Origin: Bacteroidota bacterium
Lineage (GTDB): Bacteria > Bacteroidota > Ignavibacteria > OLB7
Length of the DNA: 64,000 nucleotides
NCBI GenBank assembly: GCA_018266795.1
Contig: JAFDZV010000043.1
Span: 1 to 64,000, forward strand
Direction of reading: 5' to 3'
Part shown: positions 1-8,545 of the stretch, piece after piece
Layout: every line of letters begins with the position of its first letter
Numbering within the stretch: the stretch's first letter is position 1
Position numbers and translations under genes: made by a program
The notes under the pieces: model-generated
Told to the model about the DNA's origin: nothing
The model's input: the letters and a program-made list of their open reading frames with translations, nothing else
Database searches by the model: none

Positions 1-1
1 G

Positions 2-1159
2 ACGGTTCGCGGTCTGAACTTCGGTTCGGCGCCCCCGGGACTCCGTGTGCTGGAAGAATTTCCAATGACGATAGAACCGGGTGGAACCCGCAACGTCTCC
101 GTGTGTTATCAGCATGCAGGTGATACGGCATTCCAGGTGACGGTGAATGTGGACAACGGATGCCAGTTGCGTCCGGTGGCGCTGCTTCCGCTCATCAGCG
201 GCATCGATTCCGCCGTGCCGGTTCTTCGTCCGCAGTTCGGGCCGTGCGACAATGATCGCACGTTCAGCGTGCTCGAGTCCGGCGTGCTCAACTCCGGAGT
301 TGCCGGCATCTCGGTGACCGACAGTTCCAATGTCGTATTCGCCTACACGCCGGTGCTGCCGTCGAAGCAGGTGCAGATGCATCTGAATCGCCGCGATCCC
401 TACCAGGATATGTTTTACAAGGTTACGGTGACCGATGCGGTGGGGAACACCGTAACCATTGCCGATACCGTTGGCGGGTTCACGCTTGCCGTACAGAACG
501 GGCTCTCGCAGCAGGTTGGCCTGCGCGTTAACCGGCCGTGGCTGTTTCCCAATCTGGTGTACGGGGAGGAGCAGTGCGATACGTTCTATCTGCACAACTA
601 CGGTCTGCTGACGTTGGTGCTGCAGCGCCCGCGCATCATCGGCAATCTGGACTATTCCATTCCGCCGGAGCAGTTGCCGATCGTGTTGAAGAGTGGTGAG
701 GTACGGCCGTTGGAGATCTGCGTCAGTTCGCGCGGGTTCGGCGAGCAGGTGGACACGCTTGCCATCGACTTCAACTGCGGCAATCCGGAGGAGCTGGTGG
801 AGATGCGGACGGTGGTGGATCCGCTGAAGGGGGAGGGGCGCGATCGTTGCGGCAATCAAATCAGCTATCAGGTTGATGGCTTCACCCGGCAGAACTTCCT
901 GCAGCCGCCCGCTCCGAATCCGGCGTCGAGCAACTCGGCTCGAATCGTTCTTGGCCTGAACGGTCCGCAGCTGGTGACGCTCGTGCTGTACGATGACTTC
1001 GGCAACGAAGTGCAGCGAATGTTGAACAACGATGCAATGCCCGGAGGGATCGCCGCGCTGGATGCTTCGATCGGAGCGCTGCCGCAGGGGGTCTATCATC
1101 TTCGGATGACCACATCAACCGGCACATCGACATCGCAGAAGATGGTGATCAGCCGCTGA
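2..1159 (+). CDS. T9SS-sorted surface protein, C-terminal part (5' end outside window)
   Basis: The reading frame is open from the first complete codon at base 2, so this is the last ~385 residues of a longer protein. No start is assigned; the GTG at 47 is internal. It consists of repeated Ig-like beta-sandwich segments with Cys-containing linkers. The last ~85 residues form a type A T9SS sorting domain: a PxPNPAS entry motif, a central LYDDFGNE strand, then GVYHLRM and a basic end. Such domains take a protein through the outer membrane by the type IX system and are usually cleaved off. The segment with NRPWLF and SIPPEQLP is clearly paralogous to the end of the next gene (1493-4486), so the two are tandem relatives. 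The mature function is unknown. Confidence 0.85.
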   Translation, partial: TVRGLNFGSAPPGLRVLEEFPMTIEPGGTRNVSVCYQHAGDTAFQVTVNVDNGCQLRPVALLPLISGIDSAVPVLRPQFGPCDNDRTFSVLESGVLNSGVAGISVTDSSNVVFAYTPVLPSKQVQMHLNRRDPYQDMFYKVTVTDAVGNTVTIADTVGGFTLAVQNGLSQQVGLRVNRPWLFPNLVYGEEQCDTFYLHNYGLLTLVLQRPRIIGNLDYSIPPEQLPIVLKSGEVRPLEICVSSRGFGEQVDTLAIDFNCGNPEELVEMRTVVDPLKGEGRDRCGNQISYQVDGFTRQNFLQPPAPNPASSNSARIVLGLNGPQLVTLVLYDDFGNEVQRMLNNDAMPGGIAALDASIGALPQGVYHLRMTTSTGTSTSQKMVISR

Positions 1160-1492
1160 GACGGTTGTGGATCACCGAGGGGATGCCAGCCCCTCGATGC
1201 GCTGAACGACAGTTCTGAATTCCGACAGGTATCGTTCCCATCGGGCGTACGTCGAGGCGAGTGGTCTGCAGACCGTGCGCCGCCTCGACGGCGTAAATGG
1301 TGGGGCGCCCGCGGAGGCGAACGAGCGGCCGTTGGCAAACGGCGTCCGCTTCTCCGGGGCATGATGGTGAGTGAGGTTATATCATTGTTGCCGTTGGCAT
1401 CGCTTTCCGGTTGTTCGCGTTGGCTCATCCCACCGCGAGGAGCGGTATCGTCTACGGATTTCTGCAACCTATCCGGCGCGAGCGTTCATCCT

Positions 1493-4486
1493 ATGAAGCT
1501 GAAGAGTTACCAGCTGTCTGCACGTGTTATCCGCCTCGGCATCGTGGCGTTGCTCGCCGTGCTCTCTGTTGTGCAATCGCCGCGACTTGGAGCGCAGGGG
1601 CTCGATTCGAAGGGAAAGGAGTTCTGGGTTGCATTCATGGCCAACTTCGGTTCCGGCGGACCGGGAGAGATATCGGACCTCCGGATATACCTCAGTTGTA
1701 CCAAGCCAACGAAGGTTACGCTTACCTACACCGCCACCGGGCAGTCCATTGTAGTGCCGATTCCCGTTGCCAACACCGAGGTGGAGGTGCAGGTCAATAC
1801 GGTGTTCGGAGACTTCGTGGAGCTGGACGATGTGAACTCGCTTTCCGGGGAGGTAACGCCGAAGTCAATCCACGTCGTTGCCGATGACGAGGTGTCGCTC
1901 TACGGCGCGAACATTCGTTCGAAGTCCGCCGATGCGTTCCTTGGACTGCCGATCGACGTTCTCACCGGGCACTACATCGTGCTCGCCTATCCGAACGGCT
2001 ACTCGGGGAACTTCTTCAACGGCCAGGGGAGCTACGACATGCCGTCCGAGTTCTGCGTGATCGCAACCGAGGACAGCACCAATCTGGTGATAACGCCCCC
2101 GCCCGGAATCACGCTCAACGGCCGGTCCTCAGCGCAGTTCACAGTGACGCTGCTGCATCAGGGGGAGGTGTTCTTCGGACAGGCGGATATCTATCCTGAT
2201 CACGAGCAGGACGTAAGCGGCGTGCAGGTGGTTGCCGACAAGCCGGTGGCAGTGTTCGGCGGCAACAAGCGCACCAGCATTCCGACCCGCGTGGGCAACT
2301 ACCGCGATCATCTCTGCGAGCAGCTGCCTCCGCTCGATGCATGGGGAAACGGCGCACTGCTTACCCCTCACTACAGGGTGACGCCGAGTTCCACCGATAC
2401 GGCGGTGGCGCGAATCATCGCGGCCTTTCCCGGTACCGATGTGAAGGTGACCGACGCCGGCGGAACCACCAGCTACACCATCGGCCCCGGCATCTCCGTG
2501 GAGGTGCCGCTGCTCGGGCCCATGTCCGTTGCCGCAACGCAGCCGATCATGGTGGCGCAGTACGAGCACTCCGTGAACGTGATGGGGCTGGGTGCGGACA
2601 TCGGCGACCCGTTCATGATGCTTGTTCCGCCGCCGGAGCAGTTCGACACCGCCTACTCATTCCAGAGCATCATCCATTCGGAGTTCGTCAATCCCCATTA
2701 CATCAACGTGGTGATTCCTCCGCAGGGTGTGGGGAGTCTCAAGCTGGACGGAGCTGCCGTCAACAACACGTTCAACCCGATCCCCGGAAGCCGGTACGTC
2801 TACGCCCAGATCAAGGTGTTCGCCGGATCGCATCACATCTCCTCGGACTCCGCGTTCGGACTGCTGGTATACGGATTCGGCAGCGCGACCTCCTACGGAT
2901 ATCCGGGCGGCATGCTGTTCCGCAAGCTCGTGCGCGACTTCGAGCCGCCGGAAATGCGCGCGGACAGCGGCTGCAGCAAATTGACGGGGATCGCGTTCGA
3001 CAGCCGCATCACCGACACCGGCGTGGATTCCTGCTATGCGACGTCCGACACGCAGAACGTGAAGGTGACAATCGATCCGTTCAAGTCCGGTGCGGACACG
3101 GTCGGGTTCCGGGCATCGTTGATCGACCCGTACCACGACGGCGTGCTGGGCATTCGTACGGTTGACCGTGAGGGACGTTCGCGCACGCTCACGCGATCGA
3201 TCCCCGGCTTCACGGTGGCATGTAACGGATACGCCGTGGCTCCCGCGCTGCTGGATACGTTCGTTGCCATCAACGCGCAATCGTTCTGCCGGAAGATCTG
3301 GTTCAAGAACTACGGCCGGTTCCCGCAGGTCATCAACGGCGTCACCGTCTCCGACAGCAGCAACCGGAGCATCGATCCCGCGCAGTTCCCGCTCCTGATC
3401 CTGCCGGGCGACACAGCCGGCATCACGATCTGCTTCAGCAACTTCCCCGATTCCATCTTCAGTACGGAGATGACGATTCTCAACAGCTGCTCCACGCGCC
3501 TGGCCGCGATCATTCCGGTCGATAACCGGATCGATACGTCGGCTCCGAGCGTTGGAATCGAAGGGAGTCCGTGCGGGGATGATTTCGTCCTCACCTACTT
3601 CGAGCACGCCCGCGGCGCCGGCATCGCATCGGTCGATGTGGATACAACCATCAACTGTACGTCGGAGAACCTGATCGATCCAACACGGCTTCCCGCGCAA
3701 CTCGTGCAGGTGAAGCTGCATCGCATCGATGCGCGGCAGGACATGATCTACAAGATTACGCTGCGCGACGCAGTGGGGAACTCGCTCGTCGATGTGGATA
3801 CGATTGGAGGGTTCACGCTCAATGCCTTCTCCGAAGCCGGTGACACGGTTGGTTCGCGGTACGACCGGCCGTGGCTTGCAGACTCCATCGCAATCGATGG
3901 CCAGCATTGCCAGCCGATCATCATCCGCAACTATGGGTTGAAGCCGCTGCACATTCAGCATGCGGTGATGCGCGGCAACGTGCTCTTCAGCATTCCGCCG
4001 GCGCAGTTGCCGCTTACGATCGCGCCGGGCGATTCGGCGCAGCTCGAGATCTGCATCGACGGAAAATCGGATCAGGACCTGGTCGATACGCTCGATATCC
4101 TGGATGGCTGCGATCATGCCGAGGAGATCATGATGACCGCGCCCCTGAAGCTGCTGACCGGAAACGGTACCACCAGCTGCGGGACTGCGATCAGTGTGGC
4201 GACGGTTGCGCCAACCAAGCGTGCCTTCATCACCACGCCGCTTCCCAATCCGGTTGCCGGTGCTGCAACAGTGGACGTTGGTCTCCCGCATGCCACCGCT
4301 GTGACGGTGCGGATCTATGCGGCTTCGGGCCAGCCGGTGATGGACGTTCTGAACGGCGACCAGCTTCGGGCCGGAATCAGCCGCATTACGTTCGATGTCT
4401 CCTCGCTCGATCCGGGCGCATACTTCTGCCGCATGACGACGGCCGAGGGTGCCATGCATGTGGAGAAGATCATCGTACGCCGCTAG
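1493..4486 (+). CDS. IgGFc-binding-type N-terminal domain protein with T9SS sorting domain
   Basis: 997 residues from the ATG at 1493, chosen because it opens a classic signal peptide (MKLKSYQL, hydrophobic core, LGAQ); the in-frame ATG at 1361 would add an implausible 44-residue leader. Residues ~35-420 resemble the IgGFc-binding N-terminal family: GKEFWVAFMANF near the start, VVADKPVAVFGGNKRT and a Cys-Glu-Gln-Leu-Pro-Pro region. The middle and C-terminal parts are Ig-like repeats of the kind in the upstream partial protein. The end is a T9SS domain (PLPNPVAGAATVDV, then GAYFCRM and VRR). It is probably exported to the cell surface, where such proteins are thought to act in adhesion or matrix contact. 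No enzymatic motif was seen. A strong hairpin lies downstream at 4535-4569. Confidence 0.85.
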   Translation: MKLKSYQLSARVIRLGIVALLAVLSVVQSPRLGAQGLDSKGKEFWVAFMANFGSGGPGEISDLRIYLSCTKPTKVTLTYTATGQSIVVPIPVANTEVEVQVNTVFGDFVELDDVNSLSGEVTPKSIHVVADDEVSLYGANIRSKSADAFLGLPIDVLTGHYIVLAYPNGYSGNFFNGQGSYDMPSEFCVIATEDSTNLVITPPPGITLNGRSSAQFTVTLLHQGEVFFGQADIYPDHEQDVSGVQVVADKPVAVFGGNKRTSIPTRVGNYRDHLCEQLPPLDAWGNGALLTPHYRVTPSSTDTAVARIIAAFPGTDVKVTDAGGTTSYTIGPGISVEVPLLGPMSVAATQPIMVAQYEHSVNVMGLGADIGDPFMMLVPPPEQFDTAYSFQSIIHSEFVNPHYINVVIPPQGVGSLKLDGAAVNNTFNPIPGSRYVYAQIKVFAGSHHISSDSAFGLLVYGFGSATSYGYPGGMLFRKLVRDFEPPEMRADSGCSKLTGIAFDSRITDTGVDSCYATSDTQNVKVTIDPFKSGADTVGFRASLIDPYHDGVLGIRTVDREGRSRTLTRSIPGFTVACNGYAVAPALLDTFVAINAQSFCRKIWFKNYGRFPQVINGVTVSDSSNRSIDPAQFPLLILPGDTAGITICFSNFPDSIFSTEMTILNSCSTRLAAIIPVDNRIDTSAPSVGIEGSPCGDDFVLTYFEHARGAGIASVDVDTTINCTSENLIDPTRLPAQLVQVKLHRIDARQDMIYKITLRDAVGNSLVDVDTIGGFTLNAFSEAGDTVGSRYDRPWLADSIAIDGQHCQPIIIRNYGLKPLHIQHAVMRGNVLFSIPPAQLPLTIAPGDSAQLEICIDGKSDQDLVDTLDILDGCDHAEEIMMTAPLKLLTGNGTTSCGTAISVATVAPTKRAFITTPLPNPVAGAATVDVGLPHATAVTVRIYAASGQPVMDVLNGDQLRAGISRITFDVSSLDPGAYFCRMTTAEGAMHVEKIIVRR

Positions 4487-4534
4487 AGCGCGCGAGGGTT
4501 CGGCTGCCTGCGGGGCCATCCTGCCGTACATATC

Positions 4535-4569
4535 AAGACCGTGCCTTTCCGAGTGGAGGGCACGGTCTT
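4535..4569 (+). terminator. Intrinsic terminator hairpin after the IgGFc-type gene
   Basis: Perfect 11-base arms (AAGACCGTGCC and its complement) flank a 13-base loop. It lies 48 bases after the stop codon at 4486. The descending arm ends in TCTTT, but there is no longer T tract. Confidence 0.75.
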
Positions 4570-4738
4570 TGCACATGCGTATCCGGTTGCTCCTGCGTGT
4601 CGTTGCGCGACGGCCTGAAACCCCGGTGCTGCTGGCTTCTGGAGGCTTTCAGGGAGTGTCGCAGTTTGCATTTCGATGTGAGCGGTCTGTGCCTGCGTGC
4701 AGGACTGGGGCCGCTCCGCTTGAAGATTCCATTCGCTC

Positions 4739-5050
4739 TTATGCTGCCGAGGGAACCTCGCTACGCGGCTTGACAGCATGACCGGCTGCTCCAGTGCCGG
4801 GTATCGCAAGCGCCGTCAGGCGCGAACCGTCGGTAGCATGCACACGCCCAACGTGAACAAGCGCTGTAGGTGCGGACCAATCGGCGCATGTGTTCCGGCA
4901 CACTGAAACACCGCCGAACGAAGAGCCCTTGCAATCGATCTCGCCACCGACAACCTGAATGCCGTTGCCGGTGACCTGGAAGTGGTGATCTCCGATCTTG
5001 AAGGGGGTGCGGCCGGCCTCGAAGGAGGCACGCCATGATGGCAGCCGCAA
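4739..5050 (-). CDS. Possible small orphan gene (103 residues)
   Basis: This minus-strand frame has a TTG start at 5050 and reads as protein-like over its first half. It contains TPFKIGDHHFQVTGNGI followed by VVGGEIDCKGSSFGGVSVC, with third codon positions strongly biased to G and C as in neighbouring real genes. The second half is less convincing. I recognise no family, and the start is weak with no good ribosome site. It may be a genuine small gene, a fragment of a larger decayed gene, or chance. It is the only plausible gene in the 4487-5679 interval. An 87-residue plus-strand frame at 5035-5298 looks less protein-like. Confidence 0.35.
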   Translation of the reverse strand: MRLPSWRASFEAGRTPFKIGDHHFQVTGNGIQVVGGEIDCKGSSFGGVSVCRNTCADWSAPTALVHVGRVHATDGSRLTALAIPGTGAAGHAVKPRSEVPSAA

Positions 5051-5679
5051 CCGTTCGCAAATCCGTGTTCTACTACATCGGCCTGATTGCCCGCGTGCAG
5101 CGTGGGGAGAGAATCCTTATCAGCCGGCTGCGTGAACCCGCGATGGCCCCTGTCTCTGTGGGCGATCTTGACCGGCTTACGGAGATGGATGGCGTGCAAG
5201 CGAATGAAGCGGATCGTGATGCTGCGGTTTACCGTAGTACAATGATCTCTCACTCCGTGCGTGCGTCGATGATCGATAAGCGTTCGCAGGGTACATGAAG
5301 ATGTACTCGCGATGCCAGTGGCCATGGCGGATATTTGCCGTCATGCTCTCCCGGTTGGCCGATCGCCCTTGCGCATTGCATGCGTTCGGTGTCCTTGACG
5401 GCTACCAGCCAAGAACCTGCAATTGCACGGCCGGGATTGATTCGTGAGACCGTGAGCCCACAGCATCGTCTCGCGCCAGCACCCGCGACATTGATCCACA
5501 TTCTCTTCGAATGATCCCCATCCACGTGCATCATGGATGGGCTTGCCGTGCGCGGAAACGAATGCACGGCAACAATGAAATGCGAGCAGCCCTCAACTCT
5601 CCAGCCAGCCGGAACGCCATGATGGATGGCCACGTTCCAGTGTTGGCGCATATCGGCAGTCAACCATCGAGGTAATCAC
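5051..5679. other. Intergenic stretch without a convincing gene
   Basis: Several overlapping open frames run on both strands (for example 5035-5298 plus and 5250-5663 minus), but their composition is Arg/His-rich and lacks motifs, as expected for shadow frames in GC-rich DNA. It presumably holds the promoter of the gene at 5680, but I found no match to the TTG-N20-TAnnTT(T/C)G form seen elsewhere in the window. Confidence 0.5.
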
Positions 5680-7473
5680 ATGAAGCGTATACGACTCGGT
5701 TCCCTGGCGAGGATCGTTGCGATCCTCGGCGTTGGAATCATCATCATGAGCGGCAGCGCACGTGCGCAGCAATGGCAGTCCACATTCGGCTCACCGCGCA
5801 ACGAGGATGGGCGTGGTGGCGTGAAGCCGTTGAATGGCGGCGGTGGATACATCAGCGTCGGCAGCAGCAACATGAACGGCAATTACGATGTGTATGTGGT
5901 GGAGGAAAACCTGACGGGCGGCGTCATCTGGGCGTTCAACTACGATATCGCCAATGGGGATGACTTCGGATACGATATTCAGGAACTTGCTGGTGGCGGA
6001 TTCATCATCACGGGAAAATCATATGTGGATCAGTTCAATGGGTTCGATCTCCTTCTGCTAAAGATCAATGCCGCCGGGGGTGTTGTGTGGGCGGAGACCT
6101 TCGGCGGCCCGGGCGTTGAGTCGGGGGCCGACGTGTTGGAGGCCGCCAACGGCGACTATGTGGCGGTGGGGCAGAGCACGTCGACACCTACGGAGGATGG
6201 TGTATTCGTTCGTGTCACAGCGGCCGGTGGCATCGTCAACGTGCTGACGTACGATGGCACTATTATGGCAAATGAGGAGCTGCATGGGGTGTGGGAGGCT
6301 GCCAACGGTGAGCTGCTGGCCTGTGGCAGCTACAATAACGGTACACAGGCATGGATCATGCGCACCAGCGCGATCGGTATACCGATATGGTCCAATCAGG
6401 TGGGTGGCATCGGCAACGACCGCTTCAACTCAGTGATCGAACTGACCGTTGGCCCGCAGGCGGGCAATATCGTTGCCACCGGTGCCACCGCTACCCTGAA
6501 TGCCTTCTATGTGGCAAAGTTCACCGGCGCCGGCGCCATGATCGCTCCCGATGTCGGTGGCGGCAACTTCAACGCTACGCAGGAGATGTTTCAGATCCGC
6601 GAGATCAAGAACGGCGCGAATGCGGGCGATCTGCTCCTGACGGGATACATGACACCCGGACCGTTCGGGGGCGACGACGGCTATGCCGTCGAGATGACTC
6701 CGGTATGGAACTGCCCGGGCGGGCGTGTCTGGTCCAGAGTCTATGGCGGCATCGGCAATGACCGGCTCTCCTCAGGGGATGACGATTTCAACAACTGCAC
6801 TCCGGGATATATCCTGTGCGGCTACACCACCAGCCTCCCGTTGTTACTGCCGCCCGATCCACAGGGGATGTATGTGATCAAGACCGATCGGATGGGCAGC
6901 AGCCTGTGCAACGAGATGGCTCCCGGCGATTTATGTATCGCGCCGAACTATTCCTCCGTCCCGGCGCTGATCGTTCCCTCGCAGCCAGTCGCATGGTATT
7001 CTCCTGGAAACGCCGTGGCATTCACGAACAACGCCGTGCGGCCCAGGTGCTTCGTGCAGTGTCCTGCAACTGCTTCGGGCCGCTCGCCGGATCTGGGAGT
7101 GCGTGCGACGCCTGCAACAGGGCAGCCTTCGCATGTGAATCAGGAACCCGCTGCACGCGACACCCGCGGCGCCGATCAGGGCGTTGCCGGTGTGGAGGCA
7201 GTTGCCGAAGCCGCTGCCGTTGCGCTCTATCCGAACCCGGTTCCCGAGGGGGGCAGCTTCGACGTGGCATACGATCGCAGCATCGGCTCGCATGTCTCTG
7301 TTGTTGTCAGCGACACATACGGCCGCATCGTCTATCAGCATGCACCGGATGCGCCGAATGCCGGCGGGCATGAAGTGATCAGCACGATGGGCTGGTCTGC
7401 GGGCAGCTATCTGGTGCGCATCAATGGCTCGAACGGGTCGCATACCCGGCGAGTCGTCGTGGCCGGCAGGTGA
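5680..7473 (+). CDS. Secreted repeat protein with T9SS sorting domain
   Basis: 597 residues. The ATG at 5680 is chosen because it follows a GAGG-containing stretch and opens a signal peptide (MKRIRLGSLARI, hydrophobic core, ARAQQ). The body is made of repeated GGY-x-x-GS and YGG-x-GND strands (for example WAETFGGPG, WSNQVGGIGND, WSRVYGGIGND), typical of beta-propeller proteins such as delta-60-type repeats. A Cys-containing segment follows (CNEMAPGDLC, RPRCFVQC). The last ~80 residues form a T9SS domain starting at VALYPNPVPEGG. The gene at 14528-16405 has the same layout and is a paralog. It is probably a surface or released protein; no catalytic motif was seen. Confidence 0.85.
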   Translation: MKRIRLGSLARIVAILGVGIIIMSGSARAQQWQSTFGSPRNEDGRGGVKPLNGGGGYISVGSSNMNGNYDVYVVEENLTGGVIWAFNYDIANGDDFGYDIQELAGGGFIITGKSYVDQFNGFDLLLLKINAAGGVVWAETFGGPGVESGADVLEAANGDYVAVGQSTSTPTEDGVFVRVTAAGGIVNVLTYDGTIMANEELHGVWEAANGELLACGSYNNGTQAWIMRTSAIGIPIWSNQVGGIGNDRFNSVIELTVGPQAGNIVATGATATLNAFYVAKFTGAGAMIAPDVGGGNFNATQEMFQIREIKNGANAGDLLLTGYMTPGPFGGDDGYAVEMTPVWNCPGGRVWSRVYGGIGNDRLSSGDDDFNNCTPGYILCGYTTSLPLLLPPDPQGMYVIKTDRMGSSLCNEMAPGDLCIAPNYSSVPALIVPSQPVAWYSPGNAVAFTNNAVRPRCFVQCPATASGRSPDLGVRATPATGQPSHVNQEPAARDTRGADQGVAGVEAVAEAAAVALYPNPVPEGGSFDVAYDRSIGSHVSVVVSDTYGRIVYQHAPDAPNAGGHEVISTMGWSAGSYLVRINGSNGSHTRRVVVAGR

Positions 7474-7558
7474 GAGCCGGCTCAACGTTGACCGTTGGCG
7501 GAGCGGTGATGATTCGCTGCGCGGTGACGGATCGTCTGCAGGGGATTATTCGATGATG

Positions 7559-7601
7559 AAACGAAGCGGGGATGCATCTGTGATGCATCCCCGCTTCGTT
7601 T
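7559..7601 (+). terminator. Strong bidirectional hairpin terminator
   Basis: Perfect 19-base arms (AAACGAAGCGGGGATGCAT and complement) around a 5-base loop, 86 bases after the stop of the T9SS gene at 7473. One arm ends in TTCGTTT. Confidence 0.85.
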
Positions 7602-7695
7602 GCCGGGCCGATTGACCGCGTGCCGCCATATGCAGCCGCGATCGTTCAGCCGCAACGGCGCGTGGTGCCTCGGTTTGCGATTGTCGGCGAGGTTT

Positions 7696-7746
7696 CTTTG
7701 CGTCCCTTGCGGCAGATCACCGCAGAGAGCGCAGCGGAACGCAAAG
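7696..7746. repeat. Imperfect inverted repeat in gene-free DNA
   Basis: CTTTGCGT at 7696-7703 pairs with ACGCAAAG at 7739-7746. Between them lies a CTTGCGG/CCGCAGAGAGCGC section that can also partly pair. The wording resembles short intergenic repeats in many bacterial genomes, so it may be one copy of a dispersed element. Confidence 0.45.
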
Positions 7747-7809
7747 GATAAAGCCGCCACAAGGAGCTCGGCGTCAGTTCATGGAAGCGGAAGCTCCTGT
7801 CTGAACACG

Positions 7810-7835
7810 AATCGCCCGGTTTCCACCGAGCGATT
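7810..7835 (-). terminator. Weak hairpin downstream of the small ORF
   Basis: Nine-base arms AATCGCCCG/CGAGCGATT with one mismatch and an 8-base loop, just beyond the stop of the small minus-strand gene at 7857. Confidence 0.35.
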
Positions 7836-7856
7836 GGAGCGTTGTTGAAGCGAATG

Positions 7857-8036
7857 TCAGCGTACGTTCCTGTGGGCATTGCGAGCAGAGGTGCCTCGGC
7901 GCCGCGCGATGATGCGCTCCGTGGTTGCCGTGGCTGCGTCGTCTGCCACGTGCCTGCCGGCGTCGATTGCCTTCAGCAATTCCTCGGCTTCACGCCCCGC
8001 GACCGGCTTGGATATGGTGTGTTCGGGGTACTTCAT
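7857..8036 (-). CDS. Small hypothetical protein (59 residues)
   Basis: Minus-strand frame starting with the ATG at 8036, 10 bases after an AGAAGGCAGG stretch that can act as ribosome site. It reads MKYPEHTISKPVAGREAEEL, then an AIDAGRHVADDAATAT segment and a very basic end (RRRGTSARNAHRNVR). The first 45 residues have G/C-ending codons and helix-forming composition. A hairpin (7810-7835) lies downstream and a near-palindromic AAGTATACT (8064-8072) just upstream. No family was recognised. Size, basic tail and the operator-like upstream site would suit a small DNA-binding or antitoxin-like protein, but that is inference. Confidence 0.45.
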   Translation of the reverse strand: MKYPEHTISKPVAGREAEELLKAIDAGRHVADDAATATTERIIARRRGTSARNAHRNVR

Positions 8037-8063
8037 GATGACTGCCTGCCTTCTGTCAACTTC

Positions 8064-8179
8064 AAGTATACTGTTGCCCGTCGCCGACAAACGGTTGTCG
8101 TATGATTGACGTTCAGTGGAGGGCGAGATGCCGTGTGATAGCGTTGACCGTGGAGTGCAAAATTATATTGAAGTATACT
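8064..8179. promoter_or_regulatory. Pair of AAGTATACT palindrome-containing sites
   Basis: AAGTATACT occurs at 8064-8072 and again at 8171-8179. Both are preceded by C/G-A and followed within a few bases by CCCG or TCGG. The core AGTATACT is a perfect palindrome. The first copy lies 28 bases upstream of the small minus-strand gene and could be part of its -10 region (TATACTTG on that strand). Two copies ~107 bases apart could be an operator pair; this is inference. Confidence 0.3.
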
Positions 8180-8545
8180 ATCGGCAATCGTTCGTCAACG
8201 GACATTTCTCGAATGCCCATACCACTGCCAGATCATCCGGATGCTTCAATGCTGCAGTCGGCATATGCCCGTCGGCCTTCGGTGCGCCGGGCCCTGTACT
8301 CGATATCGAAGGGCCTGAGCCCGTGTGGTAACCAATATGCTCCGGGCGGGTTCTCCTGCTGACGGTGAACCGCATCGAACCGCCCTGCAGACCGTCGATC
8401 ACCCCCCGACCCCGGCGCCTTACCCAACATGCCATGCCGCGCAGTTGCCCCCGTTCCGCGAAGGCAGGCCATCTTCCGGCAACAGATGAACGCACAACTT
8501 CGTTTTACCTTCCGAGGCAACGTACACGATGTTCCCGCGCCATGC
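8180..8545. other. Gene-free leader before the arylsulfotransferase-like gene
   Basis: Open frames here (for example 8102-8362 plus and 8178-8495 minus) have no motif, signal or good start. No terminator or promoter of the recurrent TTG-N20-TAnnTT(T/C)G form was identified. Confidence 0.4.

Noticed and set aside
2657-4576. 639-residue minus-strand frame opposite the IgGFc-type gene
   Set aside because: Shadow of the real gene; no start signals, Arg/His/Asp-rich.
4920-5034. Plus-strand string AIDLATDNLNAVAGDLEVVI and onward, which looks like an orderly acidic helix
   Set aside because: It has no start codon, follows a stop closely and ends after ~43 residues. It is antisense to the better codon-biased minus-strand frame at 4739-5050.
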